From: Acidobacteriota bacterium
Lineage (GTDB): Bacteria; Acidobacteriota; Vicinamibacteria; Vicinamibacterales; 2-12-FULL-66-21
Direction: 5' to 3'
Length of the DNA stretch: 64,000 nt
Assembly: GCA_016184105.1 (NCBI GenBank)
Contig: JACPDI010000057.1
Location: forward strand, 1-64,000
In this document: positions 1-8,891 of the stretch, one piece after another
Layout: every line of letters starts with the position of its first letter
How positions within the stretch are numbered: position 1 is the first letter of the stretch
The notes under the pieces: model-generated
The model's database searches: none
The model's input: the letters and a program-made list of their open reading frames with translations, nothing else
What the model was told of the DNA's origin: nothing
Translations under genes and position numbers: made by a program

Positions 1-660
1 ACGTCGCAGCCCGGTGCCGCGCCCGGCGTGCCGCTCGGCCCGCAGGCGGGCGCGGCGGCGCCCGGCGTCCCGCAGGCGGTTCGGCCAACCATTCCGCCCG
101 GCACATCGCCGGTGCCAGGCTTGTTGCCGCCGCCTTCGCAGCAGACCCCGGCGCCCCAGACGGAAACGCCGCCGGCCGCGACGACACCGCCGGCTGAACC
201 CGCCGCGCCGACTGCGCCCGCGCCGGCGCCGGTCGCGGCCGCAGGGCCTGCGCAGCTCATCGTGACGCCCCCCGGAACAGAGTTCCGCGTGGGCGGCGGC
301 CCCTATACCGTGCCGATCTCGATCAACGGCGTCTCGCGCCTTTCGACGATCGCCCTGACGCTCACGTTCAACCCGGCCGTGGTCCGCCCGCGCACCGTGC
401 AGGAAGGCTCGTTCATGCGGCAGGGGGGCGCGAGCCCCGCCTTCACGCCGCGCACCGACCCGGGCGCCGACCGCGTGGACATCGTCATTGCCCGCACCAG
501 CGATGCGACCGGCGCGTCAGGCTCCGGCCTGCTGGCGGCGGTGCTGTTCGACGCGGTGGCGGCCGGCAACGTGACGTTCACGCTGAGCGGCACGGCCACG
601 ACGCCGGAAGGAAATGTGATCCCGGTGAGCGTCTCGCCCGTCACCGTCACGGTGCGATGA
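1..660 (+). CDS. Cohesin-domain protein, probably C-terminus of a type II secretion secretin (5' truncated)
   Basis: The reading frame is open from the first base, so the start lies outside the window; 219 residues are visible. The first 75 or so are a Pro/Ala-rich low-complexity linker. The rest is a beta-rich domain with the cohesin pattern: a repeated 'V.L.FNP.VV....V..GSFM' theme, then a glycine-rich 'GSGLLAAVLF' strand and a closing strand. In Acidobacteria such a cohesin-like domain often sits at the C-terminus of GspD-like secretins. The two pseudopilin genes that follow, the first overlapping this stop by ATGA, support a secretion or pilus role. The secretin assignment is inference because no secretin core is visible; a stand-alone surface protein is possible. 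Confidence 0.6.
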   Translation, partial: TSQPGAAPGVPLGPQAGAAAPGVPQAVRPTIPPGTSPVPGLLPPPSQQTPAPQTETPPAATTPPAEPAAPTAPAPAPVAAAGPAQLIVTPPGTEFRVGGGPYTVPISINGVSRLSTIALTLTFNPAVVRPRTVQEGSFMRQGGASPAFTPRTDPGADRVDIVIARTSDATGASGSGLLAAVLFDAVAAGNVTFTLSGTATTPEGNVIPVSVSPVTVTVR

Positions 661-1124
661 TGAAGTCCTCGGGTTATACGTTCGTCGAGCTGCTGGTCGT
701 GACGGCGCTCCTGCTCGTGATCGCGTCCGCGGCGCTGCCGCTCGCGCGCGTCACCGTGCAGCGCCAGCGCGAAGGGGAGCTTCGGCGCGCGCTGCGCGAC
801 GTACGTACGGCGATCGACAAGTTCAAGGACGCGGTGGACGCCGGCGCGATCGCGACCATCGACGTGGGCGGCGGAAGCGAAGGGTATCCCAAGGACCTCG
901 ACGTCCTCGTCGAGGGAGTCCGCCCCGCCAACGACGCCAGCGGGCGCAAGCTGAAGTTCCTGCGCCGCATCCCCCTCGATCCGATGACCGGCAGGGCGGA
1001 GTGGGGCAGGCGCGCCTACCAGGACGATGCCGGCTCGACCTCCTGGGGGGGCCAGAACGTGTACGACGTCTACTCGCTGTCGGAGGGCACCGCGCTCGAC
1101 GGCACGAAGTACAGAGACTGGTAA
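657..1124 (+). CDS. Type II secretion pseudopilin (GspG-like)
   Basis: This is a 155-residue protein with a class III prepilin leader: a short leader, then Gly-Tyr-Thr-Phe-Val-Glu-Leu-Leu, with the conserved Glu at mature position 5 and a hydrophobic helix of about 20 residues. A 'PLDPMTG' segment and the C-terminal 'YDVYSLSEGTALDGTKYRDW' theme match GspG major pseudopilins, where this part binds calcium. The start overlaps the upstream stop by four bases and the stop overlaps the next start (TAATG), so the three genes look translationally coupled. Function: a pilin-like subunit of the periplasmic pseudopilus, processed by prepilin peptidase, which is not in this window. Confidence 0.85.
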   Translation: MMKSSGYTFVELLVVTALLLVIASAALPLARVTVQRQREGELRRALRDVRTAIDKFKDAVDAGAIATIDVGGGSEGYPKDLDVLVEGVRPANDASGRKLKFLRRIPLDPMTGRAEWGRRAYQDDAGSTSWGGQNVYDVYSLSEGTALDGTKYRDW

Positions 1125-1522
1125 TGCTCAGATTTCGTACGGACGGCGGCTGGACGCTCATCGAGCTGCTCGTGGTCATCGCGCTGATCACGATCCTGGC
1201 GGGCGTCGGCGTGGCGAACTACCGCAACTCGGTCACCTCCTCGCGCGAGGCGGTGCTCAAGACGGATCTCTTCCGCATGCGCGACGCCATCGACCAGTAC
1301 TACGCCGACAAGGCGAAGTATCCCGCCTCGCTCGAGGCCCTCGTCAGCGAAGGCTACCTGCGCAAGATCCCCGAAGATCCGATCACGCGCTCGGCAGACA
1401 CGTGGCAGACAATCCCGGCCGAGCCCGATCCGGCCAACCCCTCCGCGGAGCCGGGCATCTACGACGTGAAGAGCGGGGCGGAAGGGACGGCGCTCGACGG
1501 GACGGCGTACTCTGACTGGTGA
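1124..1522 (+). CDS. Type II secretion pseudopilin (GspG-like)
   Basis: This 132-residue protein has the leader MLRFRTDGG followed by a WTLIELLVVIALITIL-type transmembrane N-terminus. Processing is expected after Gly, with Glu at mature position 5. Further on it has 'KYPASLEALVSEGYLRKIPEDPIT' and the end 'YDVKSGAEGTALDGTAYSDW', very close to the end of the preceding protein. The pair probably arose by tandem duplication of a GspG-type gene. A longer reading from 1001 is possible, but it would overlap the upstream gene and delay the leader, so the ATG overlapping the previous stop was chosen. It ends a three-gene co-oriented unit. Confidence 0.87.
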   Translation: MLRFRTDGGWTLIELLVVIALITILAGVGVANYRNSVTSSREAVLKTDLFRMRDAIDQYYADKAKYPASLEALVSEGYLRKIPEDPITRSADTWQTIPAEPDPANPSAEPGIYDVKSGAEGTALDGTAYSDW

Positions 1523-1549
1523 ATGTGGTGATTCGGTAATTTGGTAATC
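1523..1549. repeat. Short intergenic heptamer-like repeat
   Basis: The spacer between two convergent genes carries three near-copies of GGTRATT (GGTGATT, CGGTAATT, TGGTAATC) at 7-8 base spacing. It looks like a small member of the heptamer-period repeat family seen in other spacers of this window. Confidence 0.4.
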
Positions 1550-2152
1550 TCAGCCGGCGAGCGGGGAGCGGAAGAACGAGGAGACTTCGCCGCCGAGCGG
1601 GCCGAGCAGCGGAGACACGATCGCGTCGTCGCCGGCCGCCTGCTGCACGAGCCTGAACATCTCTCCTCCCAACGAGAAGACCTCGACGCGTTCTGATTCC
1701 GGATCGGCGATCCAGTATTCGCGCACGCCGTAGCGCGCGAACATCCGCATCTTCCGCCCGCGATCGTTCGACGCCGTGCCCGGCGAGATCACCTCGATGG
1801 CGAGATCCGGCGCCACGCGGGTGACGCGCCTGTTCGAGAGCAGCGGGAGCCGCTCCGGCTCGAAATACAACAGGTCCGGCTGGACGACGTCGTACTCGGA
1901 GAAGGCGACGTCGAGCGGCGCCAGCAGCGTCAGCCCGCTTCGCGTGCGCGGATGATGACGCAGCCAGTCCTCGATGTTCATCGCGACAATCTGGTGCAGG
2001 GGCAGCGGAGACGGGACCACGAACACCTCGCCGTCATACAGTTCGTAACGGCGGCCGTCCTCCGGCTGCTGGCACAAGTCGCTGTAACTCACCCTGGGCC
2101 GCACAACCCTTTCCACGAGCGCCATTGTAACGTCGTCTGTAGCGAAATGCAT
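1550..2152 (-). CDS. Uma2 family endonuclease (DUF820)
   Basis: This 200-residue protein shows the Uma2/DUF820 PD-(D/E)XK nuclease pattern: a 'YELYDGEVFVV' N-terminal strand, 'VQPDLLYFEPER', then 'APDLAIEVISPGTASNDRGRKM..FARYGVREYWIADPE'. The last stretch contains the conserved Asp, Glu and Lys. The family occurs in many copies in cyanobacteria, Acidobacteria and Planctomycetes. Its biological role is not established; a restriction-like or mobile DNA function is usually presumed. A second in-frame ATG nine codons inside (at 2125) is a plausible alternative start. The gene sits alone between the pseudopilins and a lipoprotein gene and is not obviously connected to them. Confidence 0.85.
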   Translation of the reverse strand: MHFATDDVTMALVERVVRPRVSYSDLCQQPEDGRRYELYDGEVFVVPSPLPLHQIVAMNIEDWLRHHPRTRSGLTLLAPLDVAFSEYDVVQPDLLYFEPERLPLLSNRRVTRVAPDLAIEVISPGTASNDRGRKMRMFARYGVREYWIADPESERVEVFSLGGEMFRLVQQAAGDDAIVSPLLGPLGGEVSSFFRSPLAG

Positions 2153-2265
2153 GCCCGGCTGTTTCCCTGCGATTGGCGGGGTAGTGCGTGAGGCCTGTGG
2201 AAGAAAGTGCGATGCGAACGGCGCCGCGGGGCGGCAGTTTCTGCCGCCCCGCGAAGCGTTCGCGC

Positions 2266-3540
2266 CTAGATGGAGACGACGACGGTGGTACTGTTCTGAC
2301 CTGACGGCCCGCTCGATTGAACAGCGGTAACTGTGACCGTAAAAGTGCCCGCCGCACCGTAGGTATGGCTCGTCTGATTTCCGGTCGTCGTCTTCGTTGT
2401 GCCGTCACCGAAATCCCATTCGTACCGCAGGATCGTGGACGTCGCACCGCTGACCGTTGCGGTGAAGTTGACCTGCTGGCCAACCTGGGGAGTCGTGTCG
2501 GATACTGCGAGGAGCACACCGGGTGGCTGCTGCGGCAGCACGCTCACGCCGCTCGCTACCGTCTCTGTGTTGCCACTAGCATCGAAGGCGGTCACCGTGA
2601 TGGTGTAATCGCCGTCGTTGGTATACCGATGCGGCACAGTGACGCTACCACTGATTGCGCCCAAATCCTGAACGCTGCCATCGCCCCAGTTCACACGGAC
2701 GTTCTGCACGTTCGCATTCGCCCCAACAGCGATCGTGTAATTGGCCGAAATTCCCGCGGTCGGCGGCGTTGCTGGCGGTGTGATGGTGACGTTGACGCGC
2801 GGGTTCAGCCGGACCGTCATCTCAGCTTTCACATCTCCCGTCACCGTCGCCGTGACCTTCGTCTCGCGGCTGGTTGTCAGCGATGTTGTCGCCACACCGG
2901 ACGCATCGGTGAGGACAGTCGAATTGGAGAGCGTGCCGTTGTCCGCGGTGAACGTGACCGGGACGCCCGCGAGGTTGGTGCCGTTCACGTCGACGACGCG
3001 CGCGGAGATCTGCGCGGTGCCCCCCGCGGAGCTCAACGTCTGTGGCGTCGAGCTGAGGAACACCGTCTTTGCCGCCGCCGCGCCCACATTCAGCTTCAGC
3101 TCGTTCGAGGCCGCGCCGCCGGAGAACGCACGCACGGTCGCGACGCCCGACGCGCCGCCGGCGAACAGCCGGACCGTCACCTGCCCGTTGTGCGTGCGCG
3201 CCTCCTGAGGCTCAATCCGCCCCAGCGTCGTCGTAAACGTGAGGACCGTGCCGTTGTGCACCGGTGTGCCCTGCGCCGCGGTGGCGCCGGCGCTCGTGGA
3301 CGTTCCCGTGCCGGTACCCGTGCCCGTGCCCGTGCCCGTCGAGGGGGCCGAGCCCGCCTCAATCGCGATCGCGGTGATCTCGATCGAGCCGTCGATCGGC
3401 AGCACCGTGTTGTTCGCAAAGAGCGTGATCACCGTGCCGGTCGGCGCGACCAGCGGCATCTTGTCGCAGGCCGAAGCGGCCAACGCCGCGGCGCCGAAGA
3501 CAAGCACCAACGACGCGCGCCGAAGGGGTCGTGTTAGCAT
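2266..3540 (-). CDS. Lipoprotein with Ig-like and PKD domains
   Basis: A 424-residue secreted lipoprotein. From the ATG at 3540 the N-terminus is a textbook lipoprotein signal: LTRPLRR, a hydrophobic stretch, then lipobox LAASAC. The ATG at 3567 would add nine residues before the charged region and is less likely. A Thr-Gly repeat follows (about residues 68-80). After it come a bacterial Ig-like (Big_1 type) domain with 'TLSSAGGTAQISARVVDVNGTNLAGVPVTF', and two PKD-like domains with 'VNWGDGS' and 'YEWDFGDGTTKT' motifs. Such domains mediate adhesion or spacing at the cell surface. No catalytic domain is seen. It is divergent from the pilin-like gene at 3566. Confidence 0.8.
   Translation of the reverse strand: MLTRPLRRASLVLVFGAAALAASACDKMPLVAPTGTVITLFANNTVLPIDGSIEITAIAIEAGSAPSTGTGTGTGTGTGTSTSAGATAAQGTPVHNGTVLTFTTTLGRIEPQEARTHNGQVTVRLFAGGASGVATVRAFSGGAASNELKLNVGAAAAKTVFLSSTPQTLSSAGGTAQISARVVDVNGTNLAGVPVTFTADNGTLSNSTVLTDASGVATTSLTTSRETKVTATVTGDVKAEMTVRLNPRVNVTITPPATPPTAGISANYTIAVGANANVQNVRVNWGDGSVQDLGAISGSVTVPHRYTNDGDYTITVTAFDASGNTETVASGVSVLPQQPPGVLLAVSDTTPQVGQQVNFTATVSGATSTILRYEWDFGDGTTKTTTGNQTSHTYGAAGTFTVTVTAVQSSGPSGQNSTTVVVSI
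3303..3340. repeat. Hexamer microsatellite inside the PKD lipoprotein gene
   Basis: Near-perfect TGCCCG hexamers (three exact at 3321-3338, with degenerate flanks) encode a Thr-Gly dipeptide repeat on the minus strand. Because the unit is six bases, changes in copy number would keep the frame, so the linker length may vary between strains. Confidence 0.7.
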
Positions 3541-3565
3541 GGTGGCAGCTAAAGATAGTAATCTC

Positions 3566-4276
3566 ATGCACTTACGGGGTCAAGAACTGTCGCGTGCCGC
3601 ACGTCGCACCCGGCACGTCGCACGTGGCACGTGGCACGTCGCACGTGAAGGGGGCTACGCCATGGCGGCCCTCTTGACGATGCTGGCCGTCATGTCGGTT
3701 CTGCTGTCGGCCGTGCTGCCCGTCTGGCAGCATCAGATGCGCCGTGAACGGGAAGCGGAACTCGTCTTCCGCGGCGAGCAGTACGTCCGCGCGATCGGCC
3801 TGTTCAACCGGAAGTTCCAGAGCTTCCCGCCGAACGTGGACGTGCTGGTGCAGCAGAAATTCCTCCGCAAGAAGTACAAGGACCCCATCACCGGCAAGGA
3901 CTTCCGTCCGGTTTACGCCGGACAGGTCGCCCAGGCGCAGCAGCAGGCCATCCAGCAGCAGCCTGGCCGCACGCAGTTGGGTCAGCAGCCGGCGAGCTCG
4001 CCGATGGGCGGCCTGATGGGGGTCGCAAGCCAGAGCGAGGAGACCTCCATCCGCATCTACAAGGGGCGCAGCAAGTACAGCCAGTGGCCGTTCATCTTCG
4101 CCCAGGCTGCGTCGGGCCCCGGTGGTCCCGCAGGCCGGCCGCGGCCTGGCGGCACCGGTGGGCCTGGCGGTGCCGGCGATCGGGTGCGGCCAGGCGAAGG
4201 GCCTGGCGGGCCCGACCAGCGCGGCCCTCGCAGGCCGTTTCGCCCCGGCGGGCAGCGTCCCCCCGGCGGAAGTTAA
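3566..4276 (+). CDS. Pilin-like (pseudopilin) protein with Gly/Pro-rich tail
   Basis: Read from the ATG at 3566 the protein has 236 residues. After a long basic leader comes 'EGGYAMAALLTMLAVMSVLL', a prepilin-type cleavage site and hydrophobic helix, though the usual Glu at mature position 5 is replaced. Then comes 'RREREAELVFRGEQYVRAIGLFNRKF', typical of a pilin-like family found in Acidobacteria. The last 60 residues are Gly/Pro/Arg-rich and probably disordered. An alternative ATG at 3662 removes the cleavage site and is less likely. The leader is encoded by the heptamer repeat at 3596-3644, so the true start is uncertain. It probably belongs with the pseudopilin genes at 657-1522. Confidence 0.65.
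   Translation: MHLRGQELSRAARRTRHVARGTWHVAREGGYAMAALLTMLAVMSVLLSAVLPVWQHQMRREREAELVFRGEQYVRAIGLFNRKFQSFPPNVDVLVQQKFLRKKYKDPITGKDFRPVYAGQVAQAQQQAIQQQPGRTQLGQQPASSPMGGLMGVASQSEETSIRIYKGRSKYSQWPFIFAQAASGPGGPAGRPRPGGTGGPGGAGDRVRPGEGPGGPDQRGPRRPFRPGGQRPPGGS
3596..3644. repeat. Seven tandem heptamers of GTSGCAC type
   Basis: Seven consecutive 7-base units (GCCGCAC, GTCGCAC, CCGGCAC, GTCGCAC, GTGGCAC, GTGGCAC, GTCGCAC) lie between the divergent lipoprotein and pilin-like genes. The array may be translated as part of the pilin leader. It belongs to the heptamer-repeat family seen in other spacers. Confidence 0.8.
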
Positions 4277-4312
4277 GACGTCATCGAGCGGCCGATGGCT
4301 CGGCGCCCGGCG

Positions 4313-6094
4313 TCAGTTCGCCCATCCGCTTCTGGCCAGGTTGCGCGAGACGGCAATGCCGGACACGATGGCGAGGAGGAACGACCAGGCCACGTTGAAC
4401 CCGCTACCGAAGAAGACCTCGCCCAGGCCGTAGAGAACGCTGTACACCATCACGATTCCCATCATCCAGTTGATGATGTTCGGCGCAATCGGATCCGGCG
4501 ACACGATGCCCGTCCGCCGTGACACGGCGCCCCAGCCCGGGCCGGCGGGCGTGACCCGCCGGTAGAACGCATCCAGCACGGGCTCCGGTTCCGGGGCGGT
4601 CAGGAACGTGGCGGCAAGCCAGACGATCGTCGTGACGCCCACCGTCACGAGCAGCGTCTGCGCGAATCCCAGCGGCGAGCTGTCGAACACCTGCAGCGAG
4701 GTCAGCGCGAGCGACACGACGAGCGCGGCCGTCATCGCGGCGATCTCGGACCACGCGTTCACGCGCCACCAGTACCAGCGCAGGATGTACACAAGCCCGG
4801 TACCGGCGCCGATGGTGAGCAGCAGCTCCCATCCCTGCGTGATGCGGTTCATGAAATAGGTCACGACGAGCGAGAGCAGCACGGTGACCAGCGTCGCCAT
4901 GCGCGAGACGAACACGAAGTGCTTCTCGGTGCCGTCCTGCCGCACGAAGCGTCGATAGAAATCGTTGACCAGGTAGCTCGCGCCCCAGTTCATCTGGGTG
5001 GCGATCGTGCTCATGTAGGCGGCGGCGAACGACGCGAGCAGGAGGCCGCGGAAGCCCACCGGCAGGAAATCCGTCATGACCTTGATGTAGCCGAAGGCGG
5101 GATCGGCCTGGCCTGTCTCGGGATTCACGGCGCCGTCCGGGTAGAGCGCCACCGAGCAGAGCGCGACGAGGATCCAGGGCCACGGGCGCAGGGCGTAGTG
5201 CGCGACGTTGAACCAGAGCGTCGCCAGCAGGCCGTGACGCTCGTTGCGCGTGGAGAAGATCCGCTGCGCGACGTACCCGCCGCCGCCCGGCTCGGCACCG
5301 GGGTACCACGACGCCCACCAGTTCACGCAGAGATACACGGCGAGCGTCAGGAGCGGCAGCATCCAGACGGCGCTGCCATCGGGGAAGAGGCTCACCGCCG
5401 CGCCACCGAACGGCTCGCTGCTGCCCGCGGGCGTGACGGCCGCCAGCTTCGTCTGCAGCGCGTCGAGTCCGCCCACCGCACGAATGCCGAACCAGGCCAG
5501 CGCGATCGATCCGGTCATCGCGATCACGAACTGGATCGCGTCGGTGACGACGACGCCCCAGAGACCGGAGAGGATGGAGTAGAGGAACGTGATCCCGAGG
5601 CAGAAGGTGAGGGCCTCCCACTTGCCGATGCCGAGCGTGCCGCTCAGGATCTTCGCCATCCCGAGGTTCACCCAGCCCATGATGATCAGGTTGACGCCGA
5701 GGCCCAGATAGACGGCCCGGAAGCCGCGCAGAAACGCGGCGGGCCGGCCGGAGTAGCGCAGCTCGACGAACTCGACGTCGGTCATGACCTCCGCCCGCCG
5801 CCAGAGGCGCGCGAAGAAGAAGACGGTCAGCATGCCGCTCGGCAGCATGGCCCACCACAGCCAGTTGCCCGCGACGCCGTTTCTCGCCACCATCTCGGTG
5901 ACCGCGAGCGGCGTGTCCGCGGCAAAGGTTGTCGCGACCATCGACGTGCCCGCCAGCCACCACGGCAGGTCGCGGCCGGAGAGGAAGTACTCGCTGATGT
6001 TGCTGCCCGCCCGCCGCGCGTAGTACAAGCCGACGGCGAGGGAGAGGAGGAAGTAGAGGGCAACAACGGACCAATCGAGTGCAGAGAGTGTCAT
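4313..6094 (-). CDS. Sodium:solute symporter (SSS family)
   Basis: A 593-residue polytopic inner-membrane protein, longer than the typical 500 of the family, with about 13-14 hydrophobic segments. It opens with 'LDWSVVALYFLLSLAVGLYYARRAGSNISEYFLSGRDLPWWLAGTSMVATTFAADTPLAVTEM', the SSS N-terminal signature; in this subgroup Thr-Phe-Ala-Ala-Asp-Thr-Pro lines the Na+ site. The family couples Na+ entry to uptake of sugars, amino acids, sialic acid or vitamins. The substrate cannot be read from sequence. Nearby nagB, murQ and a sugar kinase suggest an amino sugar or anhydro-sugar. It is separated from the other salvage genes by a 229-bp spacer with a strong hairpin, so it is probably transcribed separately. 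Confidence 0.9.
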   Translation of the reverse strand: MTLSALDWSVVALYFLLSLAVGLYYARRAGSNISEYFLSGRDLPWWLAGTSMVATTFAADTPLAVTEMVARNGVAGNWLWWAMLPSGMLTVFFFARLWRRAEVMTDVEFVELRYSGRPAAFLRGFRAVYLGLGVNLIIMGWVNLGMAKILSGTLGIGKWEALTFCLGITFLYSILSGLWGVVVTDAIQFVIAMTGSIALAWFGIRAVGGLDALQTKLAAVTPAGSSEPFGGAAVSLFPDGSAVWMLPLLTLAVYLCVNWWASWYPGAEPGGGGYVAQRIFSTRNERHGLLATLWFNVAHYALRPWPWILVALCSVALYPDGAVNPETGQADPAFGYIKVMTDFLPVGFRGLLLASFAAAYMSTIATQMNWGASYLVNDFYRRFVRQDGTEKHFVFVSRMATLVTVLLSLVVTYFMNRITQGWELLLTIGAGTGLVYILRWYWWRVNAWSEIAAMTAALVVSLALTSLQVFDSSPLGFAQTLLVTVGVTTIVWLAATFLTAPEPEPVLDAFYRRVTPAGPGWGAVSRRTGIVSPDPIAPNIINWMMGIVMVYSVLYGLGEVFFGSGFNVAWSFLLAIVSGIAVSRNLARSGWAN

Positions 6095-6323
6095 CGGGAG
6101 GACGGCTCCGAGGGCAGAGTCTATACCAACGCGTGGGACACGACGTGCGAGGTGGATCTTGCAGATCCGCCGCGGGATCGGGCGCGCGAAGTGCCGGCGG
6201 GTGCGAGCGGGCCTTGGGCTTCGGCCGGCACTTCGCGCGCGACATCATGCCGGATGTGCGCGCCGGGGCGCGCTGAAAAGAGCCGCCCGCAGTTCGCGCG
6301 ACACCCGCGCGCCTGCCAGCCAC
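6095..6323. other. Intergenic spacer with two hairpins
   Basis: No gene is supported in these 229 bases. A small hairpin (GGTGGATC, loop TTGCA, GATCCGCC) lies near 6151-6171. A long perfect inverted repeat follows at 6182-6240. Both could end transcription of the serine hydrolase gene, which points toward them, and insulate the downstream symporter gene. Confidence 0.6.
6182..6240. terminator. 17-bp perfect inverted repeat, terminator-like
   Basis: Left arm 6182-6198 (GCGCGCGAAGTGCCGGC) and right arm 6224-6240 are exact reverse complements, with a 25-base loop. There is no T-run, so a rho-independent terminator of classical form is not shown. It could be a REP-like palindrome that blocks readthrough in either direction. 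Confidence 0.6.
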
Positions 6324-7382
6324 TCAGGAGCCCAGGATGCCGGAGAGGACCGCGTCGTGGATTTTCCCGCGCAGCTCCTTGAGCCGGTTGTTCTCGCGCG
6401 TCGGGTGGACGCGATTGGTGAGCAGCACGATGTAGAGATCCTGCTCCGGGTCGATCCACAGCGACGTGCCGGTGAATCCGGTGTGGCCGATCGCGCGCGC
6501 GGAGAGCTTCGTGCCGCATGACGAGGTGGGGAGCATCGTGTCCCACCCGAGCGCGCGCGAGCTGTCCGGCACATCGATCGTCCTGCGTGCGAACAGCTCC
6601 ATCGTCGTCCGGCGGGCGAGCGCCGTGTCGCGGCGGAACGCCTCGAGGACCGTACGGGCGAAGGTTCCGACGGCCGCGGCAGTGCCGAACAGGCCGGCGT
6701 GGCCGGCCGCGCCGCCGAGCGCCCAGCAATTCTCGTCGTGCACCTCGCCCGCGAGCAGCCGTCCGCGCCAGGGATCCACCTCGGTCGGGGCCGTGCGCGG
6801 CCGAAGCGCCGCGGGCGGGTTGAAGCCGATCGGGCCGGTCGCGATCGCGCGCGCGAGTTCATCAAAGCAGCTTGCCAGGCTGCGGCCGAACAGATCCTCG
6901 AGGATGAAGCCGAGCAGCATGAACCCCAGGTCGCTGTAGATCGACCGCGTGCGCGGCGCGTACTCCAGCGGCAGCGCGCAGATGGCGCGCTCGAACTCCG
7001 CGCGCCCGCTGTAGTCGCGGAAGAAAGGCAGGTAAGCCGTGAGGCCGGACGAGTGGGCCAGCAGATCCCGAATGGTCACGTCGTCTCGATCGGTGCCGCG
7101 CCAGTGGGGCAGGTATCCGCGCACCGGATCGCCCAGGCGGAGTTGTCCCCGGTCCACGGCACGCATCACGAGGGGGGCGGTTGCGAGCACCTTGGTGAGC
7201 GATGCGAGATCGAAGAAGGTGTCGTCGGCCGTGGCGGGCGCCTCGGCGTCGTACGTGAGGCGACCGAAGGGGGCGCGCCAGAGGGTACCCGTCGCGCGGC
7301 CCACCTCAGCGACGGCCGCGGGGGTCACGCCTGACGCCACGGCGCCAGCGATCAGCCCCGCCGCGTGATCGAAGCGGTTCAC
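6324..7382 (-). CDS. Serine hydrolase, beta-lactamase fold (AmiE/YbbE-like)
   Basis: A 352-residue enzyme of the class C beta-lactamase/PBP family. The catalytic SxxK is S61-L-T-K64; Y149-S-D151 replaces the usual YxN, and H300-T-G302 replaces KTG. The stretch '[22 protein letters not shown]' (211-232) resembles the muropeptide amidase/esterase subgroup that includes Bacillus YbbE (AmiE) rather than true beta-lactamases. The GTG at 7382 was chosen because it overlaps the upstream symporter stop (GTGA); the longer reading to 7511 only adds antisense-like residues. No signal peptide is evident from that start, so it is probably cytoplasmic. Likely role: removing peptide stems from imported muropeptides, inferred from context. 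Confidence 0.8.
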   Translation of the reverse strand: MNRFDHAAGLIAGAVASGVTPAAVAEVGRATGTLWRAPFGRLTYDAEAPATADDTFFDLASLTKVLATAPLVMRAVDRGQLRLGDPVRGYLPHWRGTDRDDVTIRDLLAHSSGLTAYLPFFRDYSGRAEFERAICALPLEYAPRTRSIYSDLGFMLLGFILEDLFGRSLASCFDELARAIATGPIGFNPPAALRPRTAPTEVDPWRGRLLAGEVHDENCWALGGAAGHAGLFGTAAAVGTFARTVLEAFRRDTALARRTTMELFARRTIDVPDSSRALGWDTMLPTSSCGTKLSARAIGHTGFTGTSLWIDPEQDLYIVLLTNRVHPTRENNRLKELRGKIHDAVLSGILGS

Positions 7383-8887
7383 GGCTCTGGCGCGCCGGAG
7401 GGCGCCGCCGACGGCACCGTCAGGCTGGCCAGCACGCCGACCGCGAACGTCGTGGTGGCGCCCACGAGCACGTACCACTGCCAGCTCACCGCCGTGAACA
7501 GCTTCAGCCACAACATCACGCCCGCCCCGACCAGGATGCCGGCGAACGCCGCCGTCTGGCCCACGCGCCGCGTGAGTGTGCCGAGCAGGAATACCCCGAG
7601 GATGATGCCGTTGGTGAACGACGCGATCCCGAGCACTTCATCGACGACGCGCGACGAGAGCGAAATCGCCGCGATCGCCACCACGATCTGCAGCACGCCC
7701 CAGACGAGCGTGGCGATTCGCGACACCCGCAAGTAGTGCGCGTCGCTGCGGCGGCCGCCGGTTGCGGGGATATAGAAGTCGGCCAGCGCGGCGGCCGACG
7801 AGGAATTCAGCGACGAAGACAGCGTCGACATGGCCGCCGCGAAAATCGCCGCGAGGACGAGTCCCACGGCGCCGGTCGGCAGGTGGTGCACGATGAACGT
7901 CGGAAAGATGCGGTCGCTCTGGATGCGCCCCTCGCGCATGAAGGCCGCGGCTTCCTGGGGTGCGTAGCCGGAGTAGTAGACGTAGAGCATCGCGCCGATC
8001 AGCAGGAACAGCGCGAACTGCGCGAAGACCGCCACGCCGCTCCACAGCAGGGCTTTGCGCGCGTCCCCCGCCGACTTCGCGCAGAAGTACCGCTGCACCA
8101 TGAGCTGGTCGGTGCCATGCGTGGCCGTGGTCAGGAACGCGCCGCCGACGACCCCCGACCAGAACGTGTAGCCGCGCGTGAGGTCGAACGTGAAGTCGAA
8201 CACCCGGAGCCTGCCGCCGGAGGTCGCCGTTGCGGTGATCTCGGCCCAGCCGCCCGGGATCCGCAGGATGAGGATGTACGCGGCCAGGAACGCGCCGACC
8301 AGGTACACGACGAGCTGGATGACGTCGGTCCAGATCACCGCGGTCATGCCGCCGTGGTACGTGTAGATGATCGTGGCGATCCCCATGATGAGGACCGACG
8401 CGACGAGAATCGCGTGCGTCGAATAGCCCGACAGCGCCGGCGTGGCGCCGAGCAGCGCCGCCAGCACGAGCCCGGTCGCGAAGAGACGGAAGCCGTCGGC
8501 AAGCGTCCGCGTAGCCAGGAACACCGACGAGGCGAGGCGTTTCACCGGCGTGCCGAAGCGGGTCCCGAGCAGCTGGTACACGGTGATGATCTCGCCGCGG
8601 AAGTACGCGGGGATGAACAGCAGGCTCACCGCGAGCCGGCCGATCATGTAGCCCATCACCAGCTGCAGGAAGGTGAAGTTCGTCGTGTAGGCGTAGCCGG
8701 GAACGCTGATGAAGGTGACGGTGCTCGTCTCGGTGGCGACGATCGATCCCATGATCGCCCACCACGGCACGGCGCCGCCGCTGACGAAGTAGTCGCGGAC
8801 GTCGCGATGCGATTTCGAGAACCACGACCCGAACGCGACGATCCCCGCGAGGTAGGCCGCGAGGACGGCGAAGTCGATCCAGCTCAC
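7379..8887 (-). CDS. Sodium:solute symporter (SSS family)
   Basis: A 502-residue SSS transporter with about 13 hydrophobic segments and the family signature '[36 protein letters not shown]' near the N-terminus. The GTG start lies four bases after the GHL10 gene stop, and its stop overlaps the serine hydrolase start, so glycosidase, symporter and hydrolase form a tight three-gene operon. That arrangement suggests the symporter imports the product released by the glycosidase. The sequence is only distantly similar to the other symporter at 4313-6094, so the two are not a recent duplication. Confidence 0.92.
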   Translation of the reverse strand: MSWIDFAVLAAYLAGIVAFGSWFSKSHRDVRDYFVSGGAVPWWAIMGSIVATETSTVTFISVPGYAYTTNFTFLQLVMGYMIGRLAVSLLFIPAYFRGEIITVYQLLGTRFGTPVKRLASSVFLATRTLADGFRLFATGLVLAALLGATPALSGYSTHAILVASVLIMGIATIIYTYHGGMTAVIWTDVIQLVVYLVGAFLAAYILILRIPGGWAEITATATSGGRLRVFDFTFDLTRGYTFWSGVVGGAFLTTATHGTDQLMVQRYFCAKSAGDARKALLWSGVAVFAQFALFLLIGAMLYVYYSGYAPQEAAAFMREGRIQSDRIFPTFIVHHLPTGAVGLVLAAIFAAAMSTLSSSLNSSSAAALADFYIPATGGRRSDAHYLRVSRIATLVWGVLQIVVAIAAISLSSRVVDEVLGIASFTNGIILGVFLLGTLTRRVGQTAAFAGILVGAGVMLWLKLFTAVSWQWYVLVGATTTFAVGVLASLTVPSAAPSGAPEP

Positions 8888-8891
8888 GGGC

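Noticed and set aside
3303-3340. Hexamer repeat considered as a CRISPR or regulatory array
   Set aside because: The unit is six bases, lies inside a gene and encodes a Thr-Gly linker; there are no spacers.
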